A stretch of DNA of 64,000 nucleotides from Cryptococcus deneoformans JEC21 (lineage: Eukaryota; Basidiomycota; Tremellomycetes; Tremellales; Cryptococcaceae), in NCBI RefSeq assembly GCF_000091045.1, contig NC_006679.1, positions 495,281 to 559,280 on the forward strand, given 5' to 3'. Position 1 is the stretch's first letter; the number at the start of each line of letters is the position of its first letter. The notes under the pieces were generated by a model. It was not told where the DNA came from, made no database searches, and worked only from the letters and a program-made list of their open reading frames with translations. This document shows positions 47,648 to 60,700 of this stretch, in pieces. A program made the position numbers and the translations under genes.

Positions 47648-50456
47648 TTTAGCATTGGTATGTGCTCCAGAAAGGGGCATCTGGGAGAAGTATGATGAGT
47701 ATGATCATAACGAAAAATCTAACGACACGGAGATCGCTTGACGCGTTTGACATCAGACGAGCATTTTTTTTTATAGACATCATTGGGTTGAAGTAAGTCA
47801 TGTATGATATATTGTGTTGTGCGTTGTGCGATGGGTTGCCGACAGCAACTTTTCAACAGCAGCCGGGTGGATGGGCGCTTAATAATACAAGGGAGAAGCC
47901 TGAGACCAACAAACGGGTGTTGCCTCAGTGGCTGCACGCGAGAGCGAGGTCTAAAAGGCCGAGTAGACCCTTCTGTTACCAACATGCCATCTATTCTTTT
48001 TCTTTGACAACCTATCCTCTCCTCACACTACTATCTACTGCTTCGAACTCCTTCCTCTAGCTGCAGGGGCAACTTGGCAATAGAACAGGTAGCCGAAGAA
48101 CAAACGAAGGAAGGTCTGGTGATGATCCTGCGGGTTGCCCATTAAGCCAAGTCTCCACAGCTGCATGTTGATGCGTCAAATCATCGCAGAGATCACATGA
48201 GCTACCGATATCGAATGCAATCTTTTTTCTGGTTGATTGATCACATCTATCCTGGTAGATCTGGAGAAAGTAGGGTGCATGACATCATATAGAGTCTTGA
48301 TGATGTTGCGATCTGATGAAAAGGGGCTGGACTTGATGATTGATGTCGTTTGCGCGTCAAAAGAAGACGGAAGGAACTACGTTGTAGCCAGGACTTTGGT
48401 GCTCAATTCTGGAACTCGTTTATTTTAATTGTCTTCGTTCCTCCGGATCACAGGGAATGAGCAATAACAAGAGACGACTATACAATCACCATGCCACGAA
48501 GACCCCAGGACACTGGACGAACGAAGGACTCCTCCGGAACCTCGAAGCGATGATGCGAGTCGGAAAGCAATGGGATGCGTATACAGTTGACTTGGATTTG
48601 CATCTTGCATAATAAAATGTTTTCTCGCTCTTGAAATAAAAATATCTCTGCATGGCCGGCACATGCTTAACACCACACAACCATGAGCACGCACGAGCGA
48701 CTTGTCTTGCCAGTGCCAGTAACCCGCTGACGGAACAGCACGACCCTCCTTCTTTCCGGCTGTTGCCTTATTACGATAGTTCTTTACGCGATAATAGATA
48801 AATTACGAGAACGATATGCGCGCGCGTCATTACGATATCAAAGTCGAAAGTCTAGACCTACTTTTGACTTGATCACGATAAGGGCATGTTCGGCATCTTT
48901 GCCCATCGAGGTTGGGTAGAGGTCAATCGGCTCTACAAGGCTACACCTTTCAGAGGTGCATGCGTTGAATTGTCGGCTTGAAAAAACCTCGTTAAATCAT
49001 CCTTTTTGGGTGTAAAAGATCAATATTTTTGGTGACCTCTTCTCTCTATTCTCAGTCGTTTGTGCAAAGTCCAGAGCTCGCGTCGACATTGAACGGATAC
49101 ATGATTCTGAGCTTGATTGAGTGTGCCATTACACTTTTAGGTAGATGATTTAAATCTAGGGAGCGGCGGGTAAATCTCAATCTCAGTAGCATGATAAAAT
49201 GCCAATGATCCTTCTTGGCTCGAAGTCTTAGAGCACGCTACCTACCACATTAAGGAGGCAATTTTGCCGGTATCATAGGAAGTCTCCGATGGGTTATGAG
49301 CTGGTATCTTCCCAGTTTCTTGTTGAGCATAATTTGCTGGGGTGTATGACATAATAGATCTGTTAGCCTTGAAAAGTTAGATATCAGATGGAGTTCTAAT
49401 AGGTACTGTAAAGAAGCCCATCGTACCTCGCGATCTCATCTTGTAGAAGCGGGCTGACGACTGACAGTGCAATTATATCGAGATGAGATGCGATTTTCAG
49501 GGTCAATAAGCACGGCCTACCGAGTTTAATAGCCGTCTGCCGTCTGCCGCATGTCTGCCTCTATCCTCTGGTGCCGTGCCTCGGCGCATCCGTGCGTTCC
49601 GCGCCCTGCTTATTGGGCAAACCCTGGAAGCTGTTTTGGGGTCGATCGTTGCTAACGGATAGTTCCTCATCCGCATGTGCCTCTCTCCCTCTCCCTTCTC
49701 CTGCGTGGAAGCCGGAGAATGGCCGTGCTTGATACGTATCTCCGAACGTAGAGATTATCCAAATTAAGCAAAGACCCTTGCCGAAGACGAAAAAGGGACG
49801 AGGCCGAGCAGGAACATTTTTTTCGGGGCCTCCTTGTTCTTCGTCCATTTTAGCACACGTTTGGGTGGGAAGAAGTGGGCAGTTAGTAGCTCACTGCGGG
49901 TAACCGCGAGGATGATCCTATGGAATATAGATGAGAGCGTTACACCCTTGTGGGCGCCATTTGTATCTGCAGTCAAGTATAGAATCCCATCTCAAGCATT
50001 GCTTTTGAGCTCTTACATTCACCTACCAATCTGTTTAATCGTTCCGCATCGTCCTCGGATCGACAACCCTGTCTACGTCCCTCTCGACACAGCTAGCCTC
50101 CTAATCTTCAGCCCAGCGACGTCTACCGAATTACAGCGCGCTTGAATATCACCCTCACCTCGACATAATCTTTCGAAACTTGTCTCCATGCCTGTTGTTA
50201 TTCTTCAAGCTATATCTGTTGACTAATCGCCCTCAGCACTGTACTGCTCGCTCTTTGACAGACCGACACTCACTAGAAGAGCATTGGCTGCTCGCTTGTA
50301 TCGAACTTTCAACGTTCGCTGGACATTGCCTTGTTGCTATTTTATTTTCTATACCACATACGCAGGGTACTTGCACGCGTTAGCAGGCCGACGCACGGAT
50401 ACTTGCCTGTGTGTTGTCCTCCTTTGGGTAGTGTGAATCTTTCAAACTCGCCCAGC
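47648..50456. other. 2.8-kb gene-poor spacer
   Basis: Unusually long for this gene-dense genome. No coding frame with a motif or good splice sites was seen on either strand. A poly-T run sits near 47766. It may contain long UTRs or a non-coding transcript; the sequence alone does not decide. Confidence 0.5.
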
Positions 50457-52229
50457 ATGTCTTCTCTCGCATCTCTTCCCTCTTTCCGCCCCCAAGAATC
50501 CGCCCCCGAGTCCCTTCCGCCCGCCGCATCCTCCTGCCGCATCTCTCGTCTTCCCTCCCTTCCCTCCATCCCCCACGCCGGACCATCCCGATCAGCACAG
50601 CGTTACCTGTACTTTGGAGTCCGACAGGGTTTTTTGTCCGGGGTTTATACCGACTGGCAAGAGGCCGAAAAGCAAATTGCCGTGAGTGGTGCACCGTCCT
50701 GGAGTGTCACGAAAGATACTGACTTGCATTTTTGCATTAGAACCATCCAGAACCTGCGCTAAAGACATTTTCAACCAGACTCGCTGCAGAGGCCTACGTC
50801 TCTGGCTGGAACGGGGCAGGCAGACATTCGTTACCTGTAGGTCATTAGCACGATTCCATCTCCATTGCATATGCTAACCTGAACTTAGCCTTCGACCCCT
50901 CGACCTTTGCGTGAACATCTCGCTATGAGTTTTCCAGGTTCGGTCAACGTACAGGCCCCGGCTTCACAGAGACGACAATCATACCACGCCAGGCTCCTGG
51001 CTTCTTCACCGACTGAGTTCGGATCGCTTGCTCCTGATACTTCACTATCAACTCTACGCCCAGGCGCGATCTCTAGATCATCTTATCGCAGTAGTGTCGT
51101 TCATATCTCCAGCCCTCTGAGGCAACAGGTCGACGACGATTCGGATGATACTAGTGGAGAGGAACCAGAGGCTAAACTTCGATCTCTGCGGAAAGCAGCC
51201 AGCTATATGGGCGCTGGTGGACTTTTAAGTCCTCCTCAATCACCAGAAAAGAAAACAAAGAGGCTGGGTGATTCTGTGATCGAGAGAGAGCGACCAGTAC
51301 AACGCCGAGCCTTGACTGATTCTAGAACTTGGTCGTCAAAGATTCACGGCGAATCTCCTGCCCAGTCTGGAAATCGTCCTCTCTCTCCTCCGACTTCTCC
51401 TACAGGTCCGGCTCATACAAGAAGGCCGAGTGATTACAGTAAATCTCGCCTTTGGGCAGACTCTGTGCCACAGGTCGAAGCGGCCAAGCCTGAGTCTCCT
51501 TCTCAGCCCGATTTTGCTGATCCTACCATACCGAAATTCTCTCGGTCAGGACTTCGGAAGTCTGGGGTCGTCATGCCAGTTGCTGCCAAACGCTCCTCTT
51601 CTTCCCTTTCCCTCAAACCACGTGGGACCCTTTTCTCATCCTCCAACGATTCATCCTCCTCCATCACTTCCTCATCTTCCAATGGCTCTGACCAGACCAA
51701 GCGCCGTCTCTCTCACTCACGCCAGCCCTCCTCCTGTCGCCTTTCGAAATCCCAGTTCTCTTCCCAGGACCGTCTAGCAACTCTCGCAGAAACATCCAAG
51801 CAAGAGCTCCAGCTGAACGATGAAGATCACAATGCGATCCCGCCATTGTCCCCCCCTCGTCCAGCATTCATGCGACGGGTTAGTTCGGCCTCGTCAATAG
51901 GCTCAAATGACTCTTTTTCCTCCATGGGTAGCATGACTAGCGGTTCATCAGCTCACACATCCTCACTCGAATCTTGCGAGCCCATCACTGAGGAAGCCGA
52001 GCTAGATGTACGTATCCAGGAGTCCAAAGACAACGAGAGCATCCCCGAGCATGCCTTAATCATCAGTGGGACCTGCACAAAGTCGGATGGGGATGCGAGC
52101 GTGGATAGCGGGTCCATGAAACACATCAAGACTAGGAAGAATAAGAATGGCGGAGTGTTAAAAAGACTGGCGAAAGTGCTAGGATTGGAAAAGAAGAGCG
52201 TGGAGGCAGGGAGGAGAGGGAGTATGTAA
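50457..52229 (+). CDS. Viroplasmin (RNase H1 N-terminal-like) domain protein
   Basis: ATG 50457 starts MSSLASLPSFRPQESAPESL. The domain is RYLYFGVRQGFLSGVYTDWQ, EAEKQIA, then across an intron NHPEPALKTFSTRLAAEAYV, SGWNGAGRH. This is the small caulimovirus-VI/RNase H1 hybrid-binding fold (aromatic..GR..G.Y..W..A..Q......K.F....EA). A second intron leads to PSTPRPLREHLAMSFPG and a 440-residue Ser/Pro-rich region with many SPP and SRSS motifs and a basic end (KHIKTRKNKNGGVLKRLAKV, KKSVEAGRRGSM). There is no RNase H catalytic domain. In RNase H1 this fold binds RNA-DNA hybrids and dsRNA; a nucleic-acid role here is inference. The disordered tail has many potential phosphosites. Confidence 0.8.
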
Positions 52230-52969
52230 GGCATCGAGGACATTTATTTCATCTCCGGGCATTCTTCATCCAACCTCCGATTGTTTTTTAGAGCAAGGTG
52301 TGCTTCTTCTGGACAATTAGAGTCGTACGCCCGTTCCTTGTTTATCTCTTTATAGAATTGGCCGTACCATGTTTGGCTCAGAAAGTCTTCTTTTCTTATC
52401 TGGACCGTATCCTATATAATAGATACATATATATATATACTCTTTGAAAACTGTGACCTTGTATTGTGTGTAGCTATAACGTTTCATATGTAATCTACTC
52501 GCCGTTTTCGTCCTCGTCCGAACAACAGAGGCCTTGATACCGCTCGTGACACACGACTTCAATAATGATCCTTTTTCACGGGTTAAGAGGTGCGAGAACA
52601 ACGGGAGCACGCGCGGGCAGTGCAGCAGTAGTGCATTATTGTTTGCACAAATGCCCCGCATGAGATAATCGGGCATTGTCGCGCACAACTTTGGAAGAAA
52701 ATGGACAGGGGGTCGCATACGTACGGAGGAAGCCGTGGGAAATCGATGATTGAGGTGCACCAGATGGCGGCAATAGAAATAGCCGTCCGCCTAGCACCGA
52801 AAGTTGAATGCGGGGAACAACATTCATCTACTTCCGTCCTCCACATCTGTTCCGCCTCCGTCGCATCGTCACCGGCCCGCTGGCCCCCGCCCGCACATCC
52901 CGTTTATTAACGAGCTGTTCTCTTTCGATCACCCACAACTATCCTATATCATTGAGACAAACAGCAACT
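52230..52969. other. Intergenic between viroplasmin-domain gene and thioesterase
   Basis: 740 bp, both flanking genes on the plus strand. No supported gene; short minus-strand frames around 52350-52846 show no motif. A TATATATATATA run lies at about 52427-52439. Confidence 0.5.
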
Positions 52970-54153
52970 ATGCCCTTCAGAACTTTCATCCCAGGCCTCT
53001 CCCTTCGCCTTCGTCCACAGGTCAGGCTGCAATCGCCCCGTTCAACGAAGAGCTATACCACAGTTGAAGCCCACATCCCCCACGGCCATGCTCACCATGC
53101 TCATCGTGCTCAGCGAGTCCCATATAAGAAGCCCTCCGCGCTGAGAAAGTGGGGTGTCCGCTTTGGTACGTTCTCTTTCGATCCTCACGTATATCGAGCT
53201 GACTAGGCATCACATCTTCACCTATAGCCCTGGCCATTGCCTTTCCAACTACATACATCCTCGGAGCTGCGTTTCCCCCGCAGCTAGTGCTCTTGATCTT
53301 CCCCCGCTTCTCGCCCCCGCCTCCGCACAAGGACAGTGCGAGGGGCAAGGCGCACACGAATGACGTGGAAGGGTGCATGCAGGGGCTCCAGCTGGTGGAA
53401 ATGATGCGAAAGGAGATCCAGGGAGGCGCAGAATGGTACGAAACTAGTGGGTCTGCGTGATGTGCCTGGCAGCCAAGGAACGCTAGGTCAGCTGACAAGG
53501 AAACCAGGACCTTATGACAAGTACGATCCTCAGAAGGTGCACAACTCGCTCACTGCCGGCACCCTCCGTGGTCCCGGTAAACTCGCAATCCCTCCTATTC
53601 TTTTTGCCAAGAAGGATGAATCAGAAGCAATCGGTGTGTTTTCATCGACCACGGGATCGCCGTGATAGTTCTTGCTGACAAAAGCCTATGGTAGCCATCA
53701 TCCATCTTGGTAGAGCACTCTGCGGCCACGACGGTATCGTACACGGTGGTCTTCTCGCTACTGTGATGGATGAGACGCTTGGCCGCAACGCCCTCCTCAA
53801 CCTTCCGTCCCGTATCGGTGTCACTGCAAACTTGAACATCAACTATCGTTCCCCTTGTATGGCTGATCAATTTGTTGTCGTGAGGACCAAGGTGGTCGAA
53901 TTGAAGGGAAGGAAATGTGTCGCCGAAGCCAAGATGGAAACACTGAGCGGGGAGACTGTGGCTGACGCCAAGTGGGTACTGCGTCGTGAATTGAGGTGTA
54001 TCTCGGCTGATGAATCGCAGGGCGCTCTTCATTGAGCCCAAATGGGCCCAGTTCCTTGCTTCCTCTGGAGTCACCGAAGCGATGGGGCGACCAATCCCTC
54101 AGCCTGAAAATGCTCCTGGACTGATGGATGGCCAAGTTGAGAAGATTGTGTAA
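52970..54153 (+). CDS. Hotdog-fold thioesterase, mitochondrial-type
   Basis: ATG 52970: MPFRTFIPGLSLRLRPQVRL is Arg-rich and amphipathic, a likely mitochondrial presequence. After intron 1 comes a membrane helix (ALAIAFPTTYILGAAFPPQL). Then GCMQGLQLVEMMRKEIQG, EWYET, an intron with acceptor CTAG giving SQLTRKPGPYDKYDP, and HNSLTAGTLRGPGKLAIPPI. The hotdog core follows: AIIHLGRALCGHDGIVHGGL, LATVMDETLGRNALLNLP, ANLNINYRSPCMADQFVVVR, GRKCVAEAKMETLSGETVAD. The HDGIVHGG...DE motif is the 4HBT/PaaI-type active region. The last exon is KALFIEPKWAQFLASSGVTE and ends GQVEKIV. It probably hydrolyses an acyl-CoA at the inner membrane; yeast has similar Fmp10-like proteins. Substrate unknown. Confidence 0.85.
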
Positions 54154-54515
54154 ATGTAGAAGCTTGTCTTTGAAAGCTTGCCCAAAAACAGTTGTGTGCA
54201 AGGACTTTATCAGGCGACAATCAAGATTGTAGCGTCCTAGAATAGAGGCAAGTCATACTGGCTCACATAAGAGAACAAGACAATGTAGAAGCTTTAGAGC
54301 TTCGGTCGTGAGAAGCCATTGGTGATGCATATTATCTCACCCAGTATACTAGATACTTTTGATATCACTTCTTTTCCCTTGGTTTGCCTAGTGTATGTAC
54401 ATCTGCACATCTCTCTAATCCAATATATCGAAAAATTATACTAATAAAAAACAACGGTTTGCTTTCGAAAGCATAACAACCAAGTCCAAATCACTAATCA
54501 ACCCCCTAATATTAA
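54154..54515. other. Convergent 3' spacer between thioesterase and ammonium transporter
   Basis: 362 bp, AT-rich, between two facing stop codons. No gene; it should hold both polyadenylation regions. Confidence 0.55.
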
Positions 54516-56303
54516 TTAAACATCGACACGTCCACCACCTGCAGCGGCGTTACCCGTCGCGTGAGGGTCAACCTTTTCGGTGGTGCTAGACTCATGCCCG
54601 TTGCTGGCAGAAACTTCAGCAATAACGTCCCCTGAAGTGAATTGGGGCTTGGAGTCAATTCTGTGAAGACGGAGCTCGGGATCTGTGCCAACTAGATGAA
54701 AAGTCAGTGGGAACGTTCAAGAAAAAGGTAGAGAACTAAAAAAAAAAAACTTGCCATAGTCGTAAGCAAATTCGCCGAGGTAAGCATCGTCAATACCGAT
54801 GATTTCGGCCTCTTCGCTAGCCCTCAACCTCAATCCAGGGATGAAGTGAAGTAACCAGCAGATGATGGTGGTCATGACAAAGGTGTAAGCGAAACCAGCG
54901 GTCAAATCGGCCATCTGGTAACCAGCCTGTATCCAGTAATGGCTGACCCAGCCACCGGGGATATCGGTGATACCGTCAAAGCCGGCCACAGAACCTTGGG
55001 CGAAGAGACCGGTAAGGAAGCAACCGACCATGCCGCCAATCCCGTGAGAAGCAAAGACATCGAGAGTCTCATCAACGCCAATGAGAAACTTGAGCTTGGT
55101 GGCAAAGTTACAGGCGATGGCGGTAATCGCACCGATGGCAAGAGCAGCTGGGGAACCGACGTAGCCAGCAGCAGGGGTGATACCGACCAAACCAGAAATA
55201 GCACCGGAGCAGAAGCCAACAGCGGACCATTTGCGTTCAAGCCTGTAGTCCAAGAACATCCAGACCAAACCACCGACAGAGGCAGAAAGGTTGGTGACGA
55301 TACAAGCCTGAACAGCCCTCAAGTTGGCAGAAAGAGCGGAACCACCATTGAAGCCGAACCAACCGAACCAGAGGAAAACGGTGCCGATAACAACGAAAGC
55401 AGTGTTGTGGGGCTTGTAGGCGAGTCGTTCAGTGCCGTAGCCTCGACGCTTGCCGAGGTACAAGGCGATAGCCAGAGAGGCAGTACCAGAAGAGATGTGA
55501 ACGGGGGTCCCACCAGCAAAGTCGAGACCGCCCATGACAAAAGACCAGCCGTTGGGGTTCCATGTCCAGCAAGCGAGAGGGCAGTAGACGAGGGTGAGCC
55601 AGCAGAAGAGGAAGACCATAACGGGACCGATACGAGACCGTTCAGCGAAACCACCAATGGCGAGGACACCAGTGATAAGCTACAGTTTGTCAGTTTGCAA
55701 CGTATTGCTCGGGAATAACTTTACTTACGCAGAACATGCATTGGTAGACACAGAAGAGAAGAGCAGGGATTCGGTCAGAACCGGCAGAAGGCTCTGCGAG
55801 AACTCCCTTCAGACCAAAGTATCGCAAGTCGCCAATGTATCTGATACACCGTCAGCAGTCTTCACTGTAAGATATTATTGTGACGTCAACTCACTTGGAA
55901 CCAGTATCAGAAAAAGCAAGTGAGTAACCTGTGATATATTCAACTGCGTTAATTTCTGTACCGTATCTTCTTTGCTTCCTCCTCGGGAAGTCAAAACAAC
56001 TTACCCCAGAAGAACCACTGGAAAGACCCGACGGCAACACCAGCCATAGACAGGAAGATCATTGATAATGCATTCTTCCGTCTTAACAGGCCAGAGTAAA
56101 AGAGACCGACACCGGGAACCATGATCCAGACGAGGGCCATGGCGGCGATGACTAAGGGTGGTGTCAGCCATTTTGACGGATGAAAACTGAGGATGACACG
56201 ACTCACCGAAAGACATGTCACCGAGATTGTAAAGATACTGAGTGCCATCGTCGGCAGTGTAAATCATGTCCGAAGACGAGTCTGTATAGGTCACGTTGAC
56301 CAT
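54516..56303 (-). CDS. AMT2: AMT/MEP/Rh-type ammonium transporter, probably AMT2
   Basis: ATG 56303: MVNVTYTDSSSDMIYTADDG, extracellular N-terminus, then VIAAMALVWIMVPGVGLFYS GLLRRKNAL and FLSMAGVAVGSFQWFFWG. Later exons carry LITGVLAIGGFAERSRIGPV and the main body, exon 55619 to about 54752, with GWSFVMGGLDFAGGTPVHIS SG (first pore His), AFVVIGTVFLWFGWFGFNGG, VGLVWMF-type helices, LDVFASHGIGGMVGCFLTGL (second pore His) and FVMTTIICWLLHFIPGLRLR. The soluble tail has DPELRLHRIDSKPQF and ends GGGRVDV. About eleven helices and the twin-His pore identify an AMT/MEP channel. I chose AMT2 over AMT1 because, as I recall, H99 BCK1 and AMT2 lie close together; that recall should be checked. AGATAA sites lie upstream. 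Confidence 0.88.
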
Positions 56304-57755
56304 ATTGAATGGGAATTGCTGTTGTTGTAGTGCGAGACGGAAAACGGAAGGTCAATAATTGTCCAAGTAAAGAAAAGGAAGAAAGAAAGATGGAAAAGAG
56401 AAAACAGGAATTGCATTAGAATAAGTATTGGGCCTGGGAGAACGATAAAGGGGGAAGGAATCGGAAGATGAAAGAGAAAGGGGGTAGATACCACAACAAG
56501 ACGGCTGCCCCTCATTGGCCAGTCAATCCTTATCTATCCCCGCGTTGAAAGATGCCTCATCTTCTGAGCTCCGGAGGCGACTAGCATTTACGCGTCTTAA
56601 TGTTATTACGTATTGCATTCGCTTCAGTCAACTGCAAACGGCGAACCGACAGAATAGGGAAATTGCAAAACACGAGTGCACGACCGAACACGCAAACGCA
56701 GAGCATGAAGAGATTAGAGAACCTGCAAAAGAAGATACGCCAAGACCTTGTCGCACTACTCTGCCGCGGACGTCCTTATCTATGAGCTATCAGCCTCATG
56801 ACGCGTACTCATTTGCCCAGGATAAAAAAGACTGGTGAATTGAATTGCCGCGTCCTGAACCAAGGATGCGGCGCAGGCCGATTGCTGGCGGAAGCGCTGA
56901 GGGTGGTTGTAAATCGGAACCGAAATTATGCGCCATCACGCGCCGTGGTTGGTGGAGATAAACGGTCTCAGAGTTCGAGTAGTATGTAACTGATAACTGA
57001 TAGCTTGCGGCTCTGGGATAGGTCGACGAGAGGATGGCATAATCAGTCGTATTAGGGTGCACGTATTTTAGCCGTGTAAATCGCTAATCACTTTTTATTC
57101 CTCAAAACATGACAAATAAGGGCGACTTGCTGGAAAAATATGGGCAACACCAGTCCATGCTCAATGGATGAATATGCTGCTGGAAGTCTTCGCTTGATCC
57201 GTGATGGATGATGCAAAGTGCGAGACCGAGCTTAAGCTGAGCGCTAGTGCACTGCTGATCTCCGCCGTCTACTAATCTCGATCAGACTGGACGAACAGCG
57301 AGCTCGGTCCCCAGACTTGACTTTTCTTCTTCTCAATGCGTAGAGAGGAGCTCCGGGGGAAATGAGACCTTCCGGGATACACCTTCCATCTCCAGCCTCC
57401 AACCTTCAAGTTCTTCTTAATACCATGCTTCGTATTCAACATCGAACAACATCGGACCCAAAGTTTCCACTCTCAAAATCTCTTCATCCCACCTCTTTGT
57501 AGGCCTGTCTACACGCACAGACATGTATTTTCAGTGATGACATTCATCTAGGGCCCAGATAACACGATGCTGCGAGCCGGCTTAGATCTTGATCAAACCA
57601 TCAATAATCAGTCATCAGTGGCCCCAGCTGAATCCTGCCTCAACAGCAGCAAAACAGCGAACAAAATCTTCTGGGTATAAGAAAGTGATGGCTGATTGAA
57701 CTTACTTTTTTTCGTCTGCCTTTCTGTCTCATTGACATTGAAAAGCTCAGCTGTC
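56304..57755. promoter_or_regulatory. Divergent AMT/DENN promoter with GATA-factor sites
   Basis: 1.45 kb head to head. TTATCT (AGATAA on the AMT strand) occurs at 56530-56535 and 56776-56781, about 230 and 470 bp upstream of the AMT start. AGATAA is the core site of fungal GATA factors (Gat1/Are1) that turn on ammonium transporters when preferred nitrogen is low. No gene is supported here; short frames at 56515-56838 have no motif. Confidence 0.5.
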
Positions 57756-60700
57756 ATGACGCTTGGAGGGTCTCTAGGCAGGTCATCCAGCCATAAAAAC
57801 AAAAAGATTCACAGACCTTCACCGTTTCCGCCCACGCCCTATCTCCATCGGGGAGACACTAATCAACCTACTCTTTACCACCCACTCGCACTTGACAGGC
57901 AAGAGAGAGGTCGGAAGGCCTTGGATATTTCACTTGACCACCAAGTGATTGATATCTCTGCCGACCACATCATCTCCCTTCCACCAGGGTCAATGCAGTC
58001 ACAGACTTTCCTCTCGCACCCACCAGCTGCGAGTCGTAATTCATCATTCACTTCGATCACCTCTCCGCCTTCTCCAAAATATCCAGCTTCTATCTTGCCA
58101 GACGATTCGATTACCTCAACTCACGCTTACGCTCGAGGCTCAGTACGTTCGACAATGATGAAAGGGAGAATTGCTACCACAGATACACCCGCACCAGGTA
58201 TTATGGAAGAGACTGAGGAACAAGACGAATTAAGAGGCTTACGCAGTGAGAGCAAATTGGGTCTCGGAGCTTTGGGGTTCAACGTCTCTAGCGTTAGCGT
58301 CGGTTCAAGGAACAAGACAGACGAGATGCTAGGGTTTGACGCAAATGCAAAACTTGCTAGCCTCTACTTGGTATCGGGTTTGGGAAAGGTAAATCCTGTA
58401 GATCATTGCAAGCGGCTGACCTTGTAGAGTACGGCAGAATGGTCATTGGCAGACACCTTTCGTGGGGTGCAACCACTCGAAGATTCTCTTGGACTGTTTT
58501 GGCGACCTGATATGCTTGGCAGCTGCTTCAGCGGTGATAAGCGGCACAACCGATCTGCTACACAAGGGGGTGAAGACCACCGATCTCGTAAAGATTCGAA
58601 AAGCAGCATGTTCAGCAGCGGCGGGCTATCCAAAGACCTAAAGGGCAAGCATGTAGCCGACGCTGGACCAGGAGGTGCCCAAAAACTGGTAGCGAAAACG
58701 CTCAAGTTTGCACACCCTCGAGACGGTGAGTTTTCCTCCCATTCATTTCGTTGCTGACGTGATATTACCCCCAGTCGAGATCGTCAATTCCGTCCTTGCA
58801 CCTCCAGCCACTTTTCACGCGTTTACATTCACAATTCCTCGCCACGACACTCTTGCCGCTGCCGCCGCTCGCGCTCGAGAACGCCTTGAATCAACCGTTT
58901 CCGGCCCCGTAGATTTCAATCGTTTTGCCGACGCGTCGTCGTCAACGGCAACGGTCAACAAGGCCGTTGCCTCTGCTCCCGAGCTCTCTTTTTACGGGGT
59001 TACCCTCACCGTGTGGACTCATGCGGATAAAAACCGAGCTGTTCAGCTCAAAGCGATGAAATCCCGCTCCGATCGAATCGAACTCGGAGCTCAAAATTCA
59101 CTGAACGCGATGAATCCTGTATCGCCGTCATACCATCGCGCAGGACAACGAAAGGCCAGTACCACTCCGGATAAGAAAGGCACTCGCCGTTCTTTGGGCC
59201 ATGTGCTGAGAAACCAGAGCGAGGCCGATACCACTATAGGAAGCGAGACAGAGACGGGTATGAGTGATTCCGACATGGAGGGGCCTACGGACAGAAGGAG
59301 AGGATGGATGGATCGATTGAGTGTTGTTGAGAGTGTGCCAGAAGATGTAAAGGCGGTATTCGACGAGCAGATTGATGTGTTCTGGATGCCGTATGCGATC
59401 ACTCTGGGTAAGTTTCTATTTGATCAAACCATGCTTACAGGTGTATAGTTTCAAGGTACCCGATCTACGACACTCTACAAGATTATCTTGGCCTCAGTGT
59501 AAGTAAATTTCAAGTAGTCTACAGCTGACGAATTAGTGGGCCCGCTTCTCAAAGAACGCTCGTGTTCACATGTCTCAAGTTTCGCGTCTACTGAACACTA
59601 CTATTCCCCCTCGCCCCGGAGGCGCTTTCCGGCTTCCAATTGGAATTTCTTCCGACGACCAAGTTATTCTCAAAGGATGCATGCCGGGTGGCTTGATCGA
59701 TTTCGACAAAGGTTTGGTCAAGGTCGATTTCCAGATATGGCCACTATTCCAAGCTTTAGATCTTGACCATATTATTATTTGCGCAGAGGTGAGCAGCCGA
59801 TCAGGAAAAAAAGCAAGGAGCATGTGGCTGAGTTTGAGACAGGTTGCACTGAGCAACTCTGGAAGAATTATTTTCTGCTCTAAACACCCGGCAATGCTCA
59901 ACATAGCAGTGAGCTCTCTCAAGTATTTGGTTGAACTTGGAGGGTGGAACGGTGTTGCCGTACCTGTCATTCATGCAGTGAGTCTCCTCGCGGTATGCGC
60001 GCCAAATGAGAATTACTAAAACTGATTTGGAGTAGAGAGATGCTACTTTTATTATCGAGGATCCTGGACCTTTTATCATTGTACGTGCTGATGGATGTCT
60101 TTGTCGAATATCTCGGCTAAACAAAAGGGTAATAGGGCCTGTCTAGTGAGTGCCGATATGTCGTGGCTCCTCCGGCCGAAGTGGTGATTGTGGATCTTGA
60201 CTCCAAGTACGTTCTCTCTCCTCTCTTGAACCCTAGTTGGCGTCTGACGATGATGATACACAGCTCGTTATCATGCCGCTCGCCTCTGGCCAATGTCATC
60301 TCACCTCGCGCTCGCCGCGAAAAAGCCAAACAAAAACTCCTTGCCGCTCTTGGTCCTACCTATCCCGCCGACAGGTCCATCCCCATGGAATTCAAAGTAT
60401 CCTATCCGAAGGGCGCGTTCCGACCACTGAACAAGATCACTTGGTCAACGGTGGAAAGGCCGAATTTCCTTGGCGAGAGGTTGCGGGAACCGGGATGGTG
60501 GAAGTTTGAAAGCGTCATGTCCGTGTTTGACAAGATTTTAGCGCACAAGGTGTGTGTGTTTTTTTTTTTCATGTCGTCGTGCAGGTGTTAATGAGTGTGC
60601 GCTGACTCGGCGGAAGCACAAGAAACCAAGTCTTATTCAAAGACTAACGAGATCAGGCGTGGGTCGTGCGCAAGCTCAGTTGACTGTTGGGGAGCAATTG

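Noticed and set aside
54939..55718. 259-codon plus-strand frame opposite the ammonium transporter
   Set aside because: Shadow of the large transporter exon on the other strand; composition follows its codon bias.
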